DNA of 64,000 nucleotides from NCBI RefSeq assembly GCF_000224145.3, contig NC_020167.2:6066016-6130015 (forward strand). The letters are read 5' to 3'. Source of the DNA: Ciona intestinalis. Its lineage: Eukaryota > Chordata > Ascidiacea > Phlebobranchia > Cionidae. Both the position numbers and the translations under genes were made by a program. Position 1 is the first letter of the stretch; each line of letters begins with the position of its first letter. The notes beneath the pieces are model-generated. The model was not told where the DNA came from, ran no database searches, and saw nothing but the letters and a program-made list of their open reading frames with translations. Positions 12,901 to 21,696 of this stretch are shown in pieces.

Positions 12901-13153
12901 AAGAGATTAAGAGCCGAAAATCGTATTGATGTGTTTCGCACTGTTAAAGATCTAAGAGACATGAGACCGCATATGGTTCGAACTGCTGTAAGTGTTTGTC
13001 ATTTTTTCATTTCAAAATTCTATGGTCTTTCCAACCATGTCCTTATTGCTATCCATCTTTTTTAAATATTTACCATTACAGGATCAATATCTAACCTGCT
13101 ACAAATCCATCAGTGCTTTCCAGTCTTCTATCTCAACATATGCTAATTTCTAA
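958..13153 (+). CDS. Receptor tyrosine phosphatase with two C-type-lectin-like, two Ig-like and FN3 domains (34 exons)
   Basis: I assembled 34 exons with GT/AG borders. They sum to 4542 nt (1513 residues plus stop) and the frame is kept throughout. Order: signal peptide (exon 958-1021, M-I-M-P-K-N-I-W start); CTLD1 and CTLD2 (residues about 22-320); two Ig-like domains (to about 508); FN3-type region (to about 877); one hydrophobic span ending YFYRKRR; a juxtamembrane tail; phosphatase D1 (active site [10 protein letters not shown], Cys about 1165); D2 (HCCDGAGRSG, Cys about 1444). By family knowledge this is a type I plasma-membrane protein that dephosphorylates phosphotyrosine, with the ectodomain as sensor. 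The start is the first Met before a strong hydrophobic stretch. The following exons are all phase 1, as in classic shuffled extracellular modules. A lectin-like RPTP ectodomain is not a combination I know from vertebrates. Exon structure is very well supported; the ligand is unknown. Confidence 0.93.
1220..1412. mobile_element. MITE copy 2 (Cimi-1-like)
   Basis: Nearly complete, with both inverted ends, in intron 1 of the receptor phosphatase. The centre reads gatcgcgtttcaaataatta. Confidence 0.75.
1751..1953. mobile_element. MITE copy 3 (Cimi-1-like)
   Basis: Same family, inverted relative to copy 2, in the same intron. It contains the single ambiguous base at 1942. Confidence 0.7.
2729..3050 (+). 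mobile_element. Composite tRNA-headed SINE, near full length (Cics-1-like)
   Basis: The head tagcacagctggttagcgcg fits a tRNA A box, and ggctcgtcgttgcc is a worn B box. A middle part follows (gggcaagacacttagcggca), then the tail cacccacaaagtaacatac to cggccacgcgagaataaag. It lies in intron 1 of the receptor gene. The gtccaaattatca junction is duplicated. Best reference copy in the window. Confidence 0.75.
3205..3345 (+). mobile_element. SINE tail fragment
   Basis: Tail half only, in receptor intron 1, 160 bases after the full copy and in the same orientation. Confidence 0.65.
3842..4999 (+). other. CTLD1 of the receptor phosphatase (exons 3842-4033, 4233-4331, 4844-4999)
   Basis: Three phase 1-1 exons of 192, 99 and 156 nt encode one lectin-like domain. 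Recognisable CTLD marks are the alpha-helix 1 Cys ([14 protein letters not shown]), a G-W-E-W core, W-H-I-Y-H-P in the place where sugar-binding lectins carry EPN/QPD, and the closing Y-I-C-Q. Only two cysteines are present, so the second canonical disulphide is missing. No WND calcium motif is visible. Direct Ca2+-dependent sugar binding of the mannose/galactose type is therefore unlikely, and protein or other ligand recognition is possible. Confidence 0.88.
4506..4597 (+). CDS. Candidate alternative third exon ending in a stop (secreted lectin isoform)
   Basis: An excellent pyrimidine-rich acceptor (tttttttcctacag) precedes a phase-1-compatible reading frame. It starts [10 protein letters not shown], contains Y-Y-P-R-P, and stops in frame at 4595-4597. 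An AATAAA lies at 4636-4641. Spliced after exon 4233-4331 it would end the protein inside CTLD1, with no membrane anchor. The W-H and Y-x-P spacing resembles the normal third CTLD exon, so it may instead be a decayed duplicate exon. Transcript evidence is needed to decide. Confidence 0.4.
5129..5884 (+). other. CTLD2 of the receptor phosphatase (exons 5129-5323, 5567-5665, 5729-5884)
   Basis: The same three-exon cassette as CTLD1 (195, 99 and 156 nt, all phase 1-1). The first exon shares most of its 3' two thirds with CTLD1 and the middle exon is almost base-identical. The third exon is diverged: [16 protein letters not shown], then a central stretch with no residue similarity to CTLD1, before converging on AHYICQI. 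The first exon's donor (gtttac) is weaker than the others. The pattern shows internal duplication with selective divergence of the third exon. Confidence 0.87.
5966..6010 (+). pseudogene. Partial duplicate of the Ig1 exon start
   Basis: About 40 bases reading gtaaaaagcacgtcactg onward repeat the beginning of the real Ig exon at 6146 with a few changes, then the match stops. It lies in the intron before that exon and has no usable donor, so it looks like a small local duplication scar. Confidence 0.6.
6146..7441 (+). other. Two Ig-like domains of the receptor (exons 6146-6257, 6373-6551, 7169-7441)
   Basis: Ig1 is split by a phase 2 intron. It shows an early Cys (S-V-L-C-S-S-D), a Trp (P-I-S-W-K) and the typical S-G-V-Y-T-C-N-A before the G strand. 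Ig2 is one 273-nt exon with T-Y-T-C-I-F, I-H-W-N and V-V-S-C-W-A, which gives the Cys-Trp-Cys core. Both carry several N-x-S/T sites. They lie between the CTLDs and the FN3 region and probably act as spacer or adhesion modules. Confidence 0.8.
7503..9090 (+). other. FN3-type membrane-proximal region (exons 7503-7729, 7801-7968, 8118-8325, 8389-8485, 8571-8696, 8756-8875, 8930-9090)
   Basis: Seven exons encode beta-strand-rich sequence with FN3 marks: L-Q-V-N-W-T-D near the start, [10 protein letters not shown] at the end of the first module, and a later module ending V-T-Y-K-F-Q-V-V-T-L. Three FN3 modules fit the length. It closes in a Thr/Ser-rich stretch with a repeated T-Q-P-I motif next to the membrane. 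The modules are diverged, so exact borders are uncertain. Confidence 0.72.
9159..9609 (+). other. Transmembrane segment and juxtamembrane tail (exons 9159-9225, 9339-9418, 9488-9609)
   Basis: One exon encodes a hydrophobic run [16 protein letters not shown] ending in Y-F-Y-R-K-R-R, whose positive charges put the C-terminus in the cytosol. The next exons encode an acidic [11 protein letters not shown] stretch, then A-Y-V-N-L. The latter fits both a YxN Grb2-SH2 motif and a YxxL sorting motif. The phosphatase wedge-like helix L-L-K-R-Y-K-D-M-L follows. Confidence 0.85.
9665..10892 (+). other. Phosphatase domain D1, catalytic (exons 9665-9761, 9833-9903, 9954-10088, 10178-10321, 10385-10533, 10597-10732, 10789-10892)
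   Basis: Family landmarks appear in order: [11 protein letters not shown], the substrate loop [11 protein letters not shown], the core [10 protein letters not shown], the general-acid loop A-W-P-D-H-G, and the nucleophile loop [10 protein letters not shown], split by an intron inside the Ser codon. The Q-loop region (RKQRMDMVQ) is also present. All catalytic residues (Asp of WPD, Cys, Arg, Q-loop Gln) are visible, so D1 should be active. Confidence 0.92.
11084..13153 (+). other. Phosphatase domain D2, probably catalytically impaired (exons 11084-11196, 11591-11664, 11946-12083, 12343-12480, 12557-12690, 12852-12987, 13082-13153)
   Basis: D2 starts [10 protein letters not shown] and shows V-L-P-Y-D, then Y-L-N-A-S-F-I-T in place of the D1 substrate loop. 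The Cys loop is HCCDGAGRSG, with nucleophile Cys and Arg kept. The general-acid loop reads C-L-F-W-E-E instead of WPD, and the KNRY motif is changed to G-N-R-D. Such changes are typical of regulatory D2 pseudophosphatase domains. The gene ends S-T-Y-A-N-F-stop. Confidence 0.88.
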
Positions 13154-13859
13154 GTGACATTCTTTTGAATCCCAAGGTTTAGATTTTGCACTTAAACACT
13201 TATCTTAAACTAGGATTTGAAACCTCAGACATAATCTCTGCATATACAGCTTAAAAAGCAGATATCTTGAACAATGACGTATCGGATTGCATAAAAAACA
13301 GTTTAGTAATGTAAATGCATTATTTACAATTAGGTATATTTCAATAATTGTGAAACACTGACAAATCCAAAACATTTTAAATGATAGATTTAAATTTGTT
13401 GGTAAACTTTCCTCAACTGTGGATTTCTAACCCATATGTTTTTTTTTATTAATTTTATGATGTAAATCGATTTTATGATGTAAATCGTGACTGATAAGTA
13501 TACTCCAGTTTTCTTGTTGTTATGTAATTTAATAATGAGTCTAAAACTCAAAAAACATTGTTTTATATTATCAATCAAACGTTTCTTTATTGTAGTAAGT
13601 GATTTATTATTAACGAACTTTATTGCATATTAGTGTCTAGAGTAGAAAACAATATACACTTATCATTGGTGAATAGTAATCAATACGAAATAAACCAGGC
13701 TTATGAATTTTTGATCAACCAAAAATAAACACTGCAGTATCTCTATATATATTATTTGACAAATATATGATTTAGACTACAAAAATCGGATATTAGATAC
13801 CTAGATTGTACGTAAAAGTAATTGTTACAAAATAGTATATTCTGTTTCAACTGCAGTGA

Positions 13860-15950
13860 TGCAAGCTGTAAAAGCACATCATAAGAAAACTAAGCAGCCC
13901 ACATGATTTATACAAGGAAATAAATTCAGTCTGGCAAAAGATAGATCTGGATGTGGTGTAACCTACCCACAATAATCACCGCATTTATTCCTAAACATAT
14001 ACAGCTTGGTCTAGAGGGAAAGTAACCTATTCAAAGTATTTAGTAAACTAAAAGCACATAGACAATTTTATCTTTCACTTATTAATGGTTACCAAAACAT
14101 TTGTACGCAAATATATTATTGACTGAAAAGAATTACTATATTGAGCAAAAGAATAGTGAAAAAAATTGCATGTGAGCAGTTTAAAATGTGTATGGTTTCA
14201 ACATATCAAGATCACCACAATATAATAAAGTATTTAAAGAGATCACGTTTTCAATAAATGGCTGTGCATGTATACACACTTTCATATTTAATCTTCTTTT
14301 GCTAATTGGCCACCAACATGACAAGTTGGTTTCATATCACTTAATGACTTGTAAGAAATGTTTAGGAAATCACAAGACGTAGGTTGTAGTCAGTAGTTGT
14401 CTTGTACGCTTCCTGGACTCTTTTATGTTTTCACCAAAAATTACGAATCATGCTGATACAATGGTAGCATGTTGGATTGGGTGGTCACCTTGCAATTATA
14501 CCAGATGCAGAAACTCAAATCTTCATTCTAACTAAAGGAGCTGCTTACAAGAGTGCAGGAAAATGGATGACCAGCAATAATGATGGTAATGGGCCCAATC
14601 AAGTAATTTTAGGTTTTGTGAATCACTTTTATGGATATGTAAAATTCTAACTGTATAACTGTAACTGTATATTATAAGTTGTTTTTTAATCTTAAATAAC
14701 CATAAACTAAAGCTTGGATTAATGCAGTAACGACTTTGGGTAGAACTGGTTGGGAATGGAGCACAAAACACGACAAGTTTTAAACAACTTACTGTGGAAT
14801 AAACACATACTGTGGAATAAAACAACTTACTGTGGAAGTGGTAAGAACAAAGAAAAAACTAATTATTTCAAAATTGATTGCCATTTAATATTTATATCAT
14901 ATTATAATTTGGTACATTTCATAAATCATTTAAATACTCTTTTGTGACTTAGACACCTCTTTTTTAAGTGAATTATTATAGTGCTTTCTCTTCAAATTAT
15001 ACACATAAATGTACTAGGTTTGCTTAGAAATGAAAAATAGAACCACTGGCATATCTAAAAAAATAGTTACATTAAACATTGCATAAATTTTTTCTCTTCA
15101 TACTGTAATACTGCTGGGAGACCTAATTATAAACAAAGCTCACATATATTTTGTTTGGTACCTAGGTATAAATTTTGCATTTTTGCGCCCCTACAAATCC
15201 ATTTTGGAAGAGAAACTAGATAAAGAAAACACCAACAGCCATGTATACTTAGTATCTAATAGTGAGAATTTCAAAGAGGAGAATGGTGTAAGTTTAATTT
15301 ATTCCTGGCAAGTTGCAACATCTTTAAACTTAAGAGTGAGTTGGACTTTTGGGTGTGTTCAATCTTCTGTCTTCTTATGCAACCTTTCATTACATCATTA
15401 CAGAAAAGTAGCCCATGCGATTTATACAAGGAAATAGCTTCAGTCGTAGGCAAGAGATGGATGTGTAACTAGATGTGATGTAACATGTAACTGGATGTGA
15501 TGTAACTTAGCCGCTCTTTTTCTTATATTAGCCTACCTAAATGGTTACACTAAACAAATTACACCCAAATGACATTATCAACCAAACTACTTCTTACTGT
15601 AGTCAGCAGGATATTGAAAAAACCTACACAAGCGCAGTTTCAAGCTAACATGCTTTCAAAATATTCTAGAATAAGATTGAATATAAGCACAAACACTATG
15701 ATATAATAATGGGCATTTAATTAAATATTTCATATTTTCAAGAAATTGCTGTGCATTTGCATTAACACTTTTATGTTTCAATAATCTCTTCCTAATTGGC
15801 CAACAACATAGTTTCAAAACATGACAAGGTAGTTTCGTATCACCTAATGTTTTTACAAGTAAGACATTCTAAGGAAAACAGAAGGCGTAGGTTGTAGCCG
15901 GTAGTTGTCTTGTACGCTTCCTGGTCTCTTTTTATAGCCTATCTAAGTGC
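13860..15950 (+). pseudogene. Decayed remnant of another CTLD-phosphatase copy, with duplicated flank
   Basis: About 14425-14584 matches the first CTLD exon (TTGGATTGGGTGGTCACC region). About 14712-14780 matches the middle exon but is interrupted after the D-K-F stretch. About 15020-15050 resembles the N-x-W-H-I third-exon core. About 15185-15320 matches the D2 exon at 12557-12690 (L-E-E-K-L-D, E-E-N-G-V-S-L-I). The spans 13860-14430 and 15410-15950 are diverged direct duplicates of each other (shared tttatacaaggaaat and gtcttgtacgcttcctgg). No open gene can be built. This is the scar of tandem duplication followed by deletion. Confidence 0.78.
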
Positions 15951-16537
15951 CTTCCATGTTAACACAGAAACATTAGTTTGCCACCACCATGTAAGCATTA
16001 GGCTAGTTTGTACTAGTCTGTACCTATAATATTGGAAACTAGGGACTAGTTTTTACTAGTGCTGAATTTAATACTCGCTTTTCCTGGCCATTACTTTAAC
16101 ACCAGTTCATACAGCAGTTATTTCCTTGGTACTATAACATTTAGGACAATAGCAGTCAGTCATATAATAGTTTCATGTTTTGTCTTTCGCAGGAGGAGTT
16201 TTTAAAAAATACGACTAATGGAAATTACTTTAAAAAAAATATTGAGTTTAAAAAATATTGCAAAAATATCCAATCAAAATTGCATATTTATACTTTGCAC
16301 CCTAAACTTTCAGCTGTGCCTGTAACTGATATTAGAGTTTAAAGCCAAAAATTATAGCATGATTATTAGTATTATTACTGCTGATGTTAGTAGACCTGTT
16401 ATATAAGAATTTTTAAAACTGAAGATATTCTGATGAATACTCATCTCTATCTGGTTGCTCTCTTTTTTTGCACATTTGTAAGGGGTCAAGGTAAGACTTA
16501 GGATTATTGCCTACAATGGGCATAAAAAGGGGAGGGG

Positions 16538-18153
16538 CATAGGCGTCGATTTTTTAAGGAAATTCATATTTTTTGGGGTGGCAAAACATTTTAAAACGGC
16601 TGCGAAAACGCGTTGTAAACAAAGAGCCGCGTGTGTGCGTGCACGTGCCTCATATGTGTGGGTGCCTCGCGAGTGTGTGCGTGGGGATGTGTTATTATTA
16701 GTTTAAGATAAATAATTTTATTACAGATAAATATTTATTGTAGTATGTTTTTCAAGCGGGTTTTTTTGAAAAACCCCTTTTCCAGTGATAACGTCACCGT
16801 CCGGATCGTCGAAAAACGTCTGTATGTTTTTAACAGAAAAAAATTCTATTTATATTAAAATTAACTTTCTTGTGTCTGGCCAACAATATAAGTTTTTGGT
16901 TTCTTAGTTCAGTAATTGTTGACGATATAAACGTGTGCTCTATTTTAAATCAGTAGAAACAGTTGAAAAGTTTTACGCATGTTCATCATGGATTATAAAT
17001 GTAAGGATGACTACTACGTCATAATACTTTTGACAAATTATTAAAATTTTTGAAAACTATTGTGGTTTATGTGGTTCTATAGCTCGTATAACTGTTTTAT
17101 TACCGATATATATTTAAGCCAGCAACCAATATTAGTGACAACTTTAAAATGAGCGAGGAGTGACGCTATCAGTGAATTGGAATCAGCGAAAATTGCAACA
17201 GGATAATACAAAGTATCGTCCCGGCCGAGCTTGAACAGTGGCCAAAAACACATCGTTTTTAGTCACCGCGCGAAAATCAGAGTTTCGTGAATACCAGTTG
17301 CAAGATATCAATTTTACCAATAAAATATTTTATTTAAAATTTGTATACACAGTGTTATTTTATAACACTGTTTTAAAATCCAAAAGATTAAACATGTTAT
17401 ATAAATCGTATAAGTTATAAAACAGTCTGCTCGCTAATTCTGCTTTGGTTGCATTTCGTCGTTTTTCACTGGAATAAATTCACAACGATTGCTTCGCTTG
17501 TTAGGTATTGAATGTATGCTACCGCTTGCGTCTTCCTTTGTTATGTAATGAAACGTCATAATTAATATTTATGTTGTAATAAGAACTTGTGAAGTAACAA
17601 TTGAACGCAAAATGTCAAATTGAAGCACGGCAAGGTTTGTTACTCGAGAGATTCCGTTACCTGATAATTACGAACACGCAACGAACATAAAACATTAGAT
17701 CGCTGCTTTAACAACCTTTTTTACTCGCAAAGGCGCCACACCAGACTGTGCCTTTAGTCAGTAAGACGGTTTATAAGACGATTTGGTAGCTTGGGTGATT
17801 ACGTCCGTATTTTCAATAAAATACAACTTTTACAATCCTGTTTTCTTCATGTATACTTTTATTATAAACAAAGCCCCATTGTTGCGTGTTCAACATACTT
17901 TATAAAAGCATGAGTATGGTGCATGCCAGTTATAGTTTAAAGTCCAATCCCAGCGAAACAATAAGCGGTATTTCGTCATAATGCCATTTTTAATGTTGCA
18001 AAACCATACCGTGAGATGTTTTGACCGTAACGAACGTTAACTTCGAACTAAATTAATCACGTAAATGCGATGACGCCAATACAGCGTTAGGTTTTCTAAC
18101 ACCCTAAGCATTCAAACTGGGGTGGCATGCCACCTCGGAAATCGACGCCCATG
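16538..18153. mobile_element. 1.6-kb hAT-like non-autonomous DNA transposon
   Basis: The ends are near-perfect inverted repeats: CATAGGCGTCGATTT at 16538 and its complement CATGGGCGTCGATTT ending at 18153 (14 of 15 match). Both sides are flanked by the same 8 bases, GGGAGGGG (16530-16537 and 18154-18161). An 8-bp target duplication is typical of hAT elements. No transposase frame is seen inside. It sits in intron 1 of the partial second receptor gene. Confidence 0.8.
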
Positions 18154-18985
18154 GGGAGGGGGAATAAGATAATAGGAGAACAAGACATAACACATAGATC
18201 AGCCAATAAATAATGGGTGAAACAATAATGAATTAGAATTTCATACTTCACAAGCACTATTCATCCACTGTGTCTTTAATTTTTAATGTTCGTTAACAAA
18301 TACCACAATCACAAACAGTAAAAATATCTGAAGTCAACCTTTTTTTCTAAAAACGCAGAAAGGAAAAAACTTGTACACAGAAAAATAGTCCCAGCTCCAA
18401 GAACAGGCTTATTTTTTTAACAGACTTTACAAATAAATTAAGAATAGCATTACTATAATCGACTTTCAGGTGTTATTAAGACTTACTTCCATTAACATGC
18501 ATGACGAGTGACAACGCACATTTTTTTGCAATAGATTTGTCAATGAATATCTCCTCAGTTAATTTGATGAATATCTCCTCAGTTAACTGCGCTACTGTTG
18601 AGATCAAAAAGCCAATAACCAATTCTGTCATTTAATTCTTTTCAGACCAATTCGTTTATTACCAGAAAAGTGTTTTCATATTTTCATCAAAAACCGCAAA
18701 TTATGCTGGTGCAAAATCAGCATGTGTTGGATTGGGTGGTCACCTTGCAATTATACCAGATGTAGAAACTCAAACCTTCATTCAAACTAAAGGAGCTGCT
18801 TACAAGAGTGCAAGAAAATGGATGACAAGCAATAATGATGGTTAGTTTTTAGTTTTAACAATACGTTTAATGGTTTTTAAAAACAACTCACTTACACAGC
18901 TTACATATAACATGAATTCATGACAAATTTATTTACTACAGACCTATGTTTTATTTCATAACTAGTGGTAAAAAATGGGCACAGC

Positions 18986-19263
18986 CAGGGGTAGAGGGGG
19001 GTCACAAGGGTCTGGACCCCCCTTTGAATGTTATATTTTTTAATTATTAAAAAAAATTTTTTTTGGAAAATTTAAACCCCTTTCTTAAAAAATAGTAAAG
19101 CAGTCATATTGTAGTTTAAAACCAATCTTTCGCGTTTCCTGCTATGTGCATTCTTATTTATGTCAGTCAGGGTATGATTTTATCAAGCACGTTACGTGTT
19201 ATACGCGTCCATTTACTGAGCAAACACTTGCGGACCCCCCTTAAATTTCCTGGAACGCCCCTG
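18986..19263. mobile_element. hAT-like MITE, about 280 bp
   Basis: It starts CAGGGGT and ends CCCCTG, with G-rich and C-rich arms that mirror each other. The 8-base flanks (ggcacagc and gtcacagt) agree at six positions. A 32-base piece of its 3' end plus flank is then repeated once (about 19252-19283 and 19284-19315). It lies in the intron between the first and middle CTLD1 exons of the second receptor copy. Confidence 0.55.
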
Positions 19264-19922
19264 GTCACAGTATTACTATAATAGGAACGCCCCTGGTCAC
19301 AGCATTACTATAATATTCCAGCTTGGATCGATGCAGTAAAGACATCAGATGGAACTGGTTGGGAATGGAGCACAACACATGACAAGTTTTATTTTAAAAC
19401 AACTGTCCGTGGAATTGGTGGTAAGAAAGTGATTTTGCTGTGTTCAACTAAATAATTGCTTAAGTAATAAAAACATTATAACAGGTCCTAATGTAAAAAA
19501 TGGGAAGTACAACAACTGGCACAGATATCAGCCGGACATGGGAAATTATGCAACTGTTGCAAGTGATCTTGGTGAACATCACCTATTCAGCTGGAAATCT
19601 GTGATAGCCTCAACTATGGCTCACTATATTTGTCAAATTACAGGTGAAATTTATTACTTAAAAATCAAAAATACTCCAAACTTTATACTTAAAATGATTT
19701 GTTGCTAGTTTTACTGCTAACAATTAATCCAATTAAAAGTTTTAAAATAAATTTATTTTTAGTCAATCTAGATTTTAAAAAATACCATATTGCTTTAGTC
19801 AATCTAGATTTAAAAAATACCATACTGCTAATAAATACTATATACATAGGGGTGGTTTTATATGGTGCAGAAGAGGCTGGTCTACTATGGATATTATGCA
19901 GACTGTGCAGCACCTGCTGGCC

Positions 19923-20179
19923 CATAGGCGCCGATTTTTTTACGTTGTAAACCAATCTTAGAAGGGCGAAAAAAATGTCAGTGTTACGACGCACATGAAG
20001 GCTAAAATACGATGCACATGAAGGCTAAATTTGGACGCAATCACTGACGTCGATTTCCGGAGGGGGGGGTTATAATTAACGCTGCCTTGGAAAGTAATGC
20101 ATAATCATATACCGTACTTTCCTAGTTTCTGTGACGTCATAGTAACCGTGGCCTTTTCTGCAATTTAACGGCGCCTATG
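19923..20179. mobile_element. Small inverted-repeat element with CATAGGCGCCG ends
   Basis: CATAGGCGCCG at 19923 is mirrored by CGGCGCCTATG ending at 20179. The termini resemble those of the 1.6-kb element at 16538. No clear target duplication is seen, and an internal tgacgtcgatttccgg block looks like another end of the same family, so it may be nested or rearranged. Confidence 0.45.
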
Positions 20180-20202
20180 ACTATATATATATAGTGTATA
20201 TA

Positions 20203-21696
20203 TACACTGGCGCAAATAGACAAGTTGAAAGGGGGGGTTCTGACTTGCGCCGAAGACGCAAAAAAATTTTTGCTACAATCCCCCCTTTTTACTGTAAAAC
20301 CCCCCGTTGTAAAAACTTATTTAAATTTTTAAATTACCACGTACGTTTTTATGTTATTGGGTTACGACAGCGAAGCTTATTTTGCGATGTAACANNNNNN
20401 NNNNNNNNNNNNNNNNNNNNNNNNNNNNNNNNNNNNNNNNNNNNNNNNNNNNNNNNNNNNNNNNNNNNNNNNNNNNNNNNNNNNNNNNNNNNNNNNNNNN
20501 NNNNNNNNNNNNNNNNNNNNNNNNNNNNNNNNNNNNNNNNNNNNNNNNNNNNNNNNNNNNNNNNNNNNNNNNNNNNNNNNNNNNNNNNNNNNNNNNNNNN
20601 NNNNNNNNNNNNNNNNNNNNNNNNNNNNNNNNNNNNNNNNNNNNNNNNNNNNNNNNNNNNNNNNNNNNNNNNNNNNNNNNNNNNNNNNNNNNNNNNNNNN
20701 NNNNNNNNNNNNNNNNNNNNNNNNNNNNNNNNNNNNNNNNNNNNNNNNNNNNNNNNNNNNNNNNNNNNNNNNNNNNNNNNNNNNNNNNNNNNNNNNNNNN
20801 NNNNNNNNNNNNNNNNNNNNNNNNNNNNNNNNNNNNNNNNNNNNNNNNNNNNNNNNNNNNNNNNNNNNNNNNNNNNNNNNNNNNNNNNNNNNNNNNNNNN
20901 NNNNNNNNNNNNNNNNNNNNNNNNNNNNNNNNNNNNNNNNNNNNNNNNNNNNNNNNNNNNNNNNNNNNNNNNNNNNNNNNNNNNNNNNNNNNNNNNNNNN
21001 NNNNNNNNNNNNNNNNNNNNNNNNNNNNNNNNNNNNNNNNNNNNNNNNNNNNNNNNNNNNNNNNNNNNNNNNNNNNNNNNNNNNNNNNNNNNNNNNNNNN
21101 NNNNNNNNNNNNNNNNNNNNNNNNNNNNNNNNNNNNNNNNNNNNNNNNNNNNNNNNNNNNNNNNNNNNNNNNNNNNNNNNAGCTACGTAGGTTAAGAACC
21201 TACCTACACAGCACCATGCGTCAAGATCGTCTGAACGGGATTGCCTTGATGTTGGTGCATCGTGACGTAATCGTCGACACAGAACATTTAATTACCCAAT
21301 TCGCGGCTCTGAAAGCTCGCCGTCTTGAATTATTATTGTAATGTTTGGATAACCGACAAATAAAATTGATTTCGTTTTAACATCGAGCTGTTGTCATTTG
21401 ATAAGACCTTAAAATATAATGTTTTTTTTACGAGAGATTGAGCACCTTATACCGACCCCGGCTAAAAATTGTCACATGCTTTTTCGGAAAGCCACCGCTC
21501 CCGACCCCGGCTCAGAATAGGGGAATTTAAGATTAAAAACCTTAAATTAATTTTTAAACAATTATTTTGAAGTAAAAAAAATTATTAAAGAAAAATTTTT
21601 GTTTTTTAAATTATGAAAATTTTTTTTTTTCATTTTTTTAAAGGGGGGGGTTTCGACCCCCTAACCCCCCTCACCCCCCCAATTTGCGCCGGTGTA
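20203..21696 (+). mobile_element. hAT-superfamily DNA transposon with an assembly gap
   Basis: Terminal inverted repeats are TACACTGGCGCAAAT at 20203 and the complement of ATTTGCGCCGGTGTA ending at 21696. Both ends sit in a TATA microsatellite, so the target duplication cannot be read. Bases 20395-21180 are N. After the gap, 21184-21341 encodes a C-terminal hAT dimerisation tail (R-T-Y-L-H-S-T-M-R-Q-D-R-L, then A-L-M-L-V-H-R-D, ending R-R-L-E-L-L-L-stop), like the ZMYM/TTF-type transposase relatives. It lies in the intron between CTLD1 and CTLD2 of the second receptor copy. Confidence 0.75.
20395..21180. other. Assembly gap (786 N)
   Basis: A run of N inside the hAT element. It probably hides most of the transposase coding region. 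Any long frame across it is an artefact. Confidence 0.99.

Noticed and set aside
20194-21341. Long open frames over 20194-21195 and 20382-21341
   Set aside because: Most of their length is N. Only the last about 50 residues after the gap are real and belong to the hAT transposase tail.
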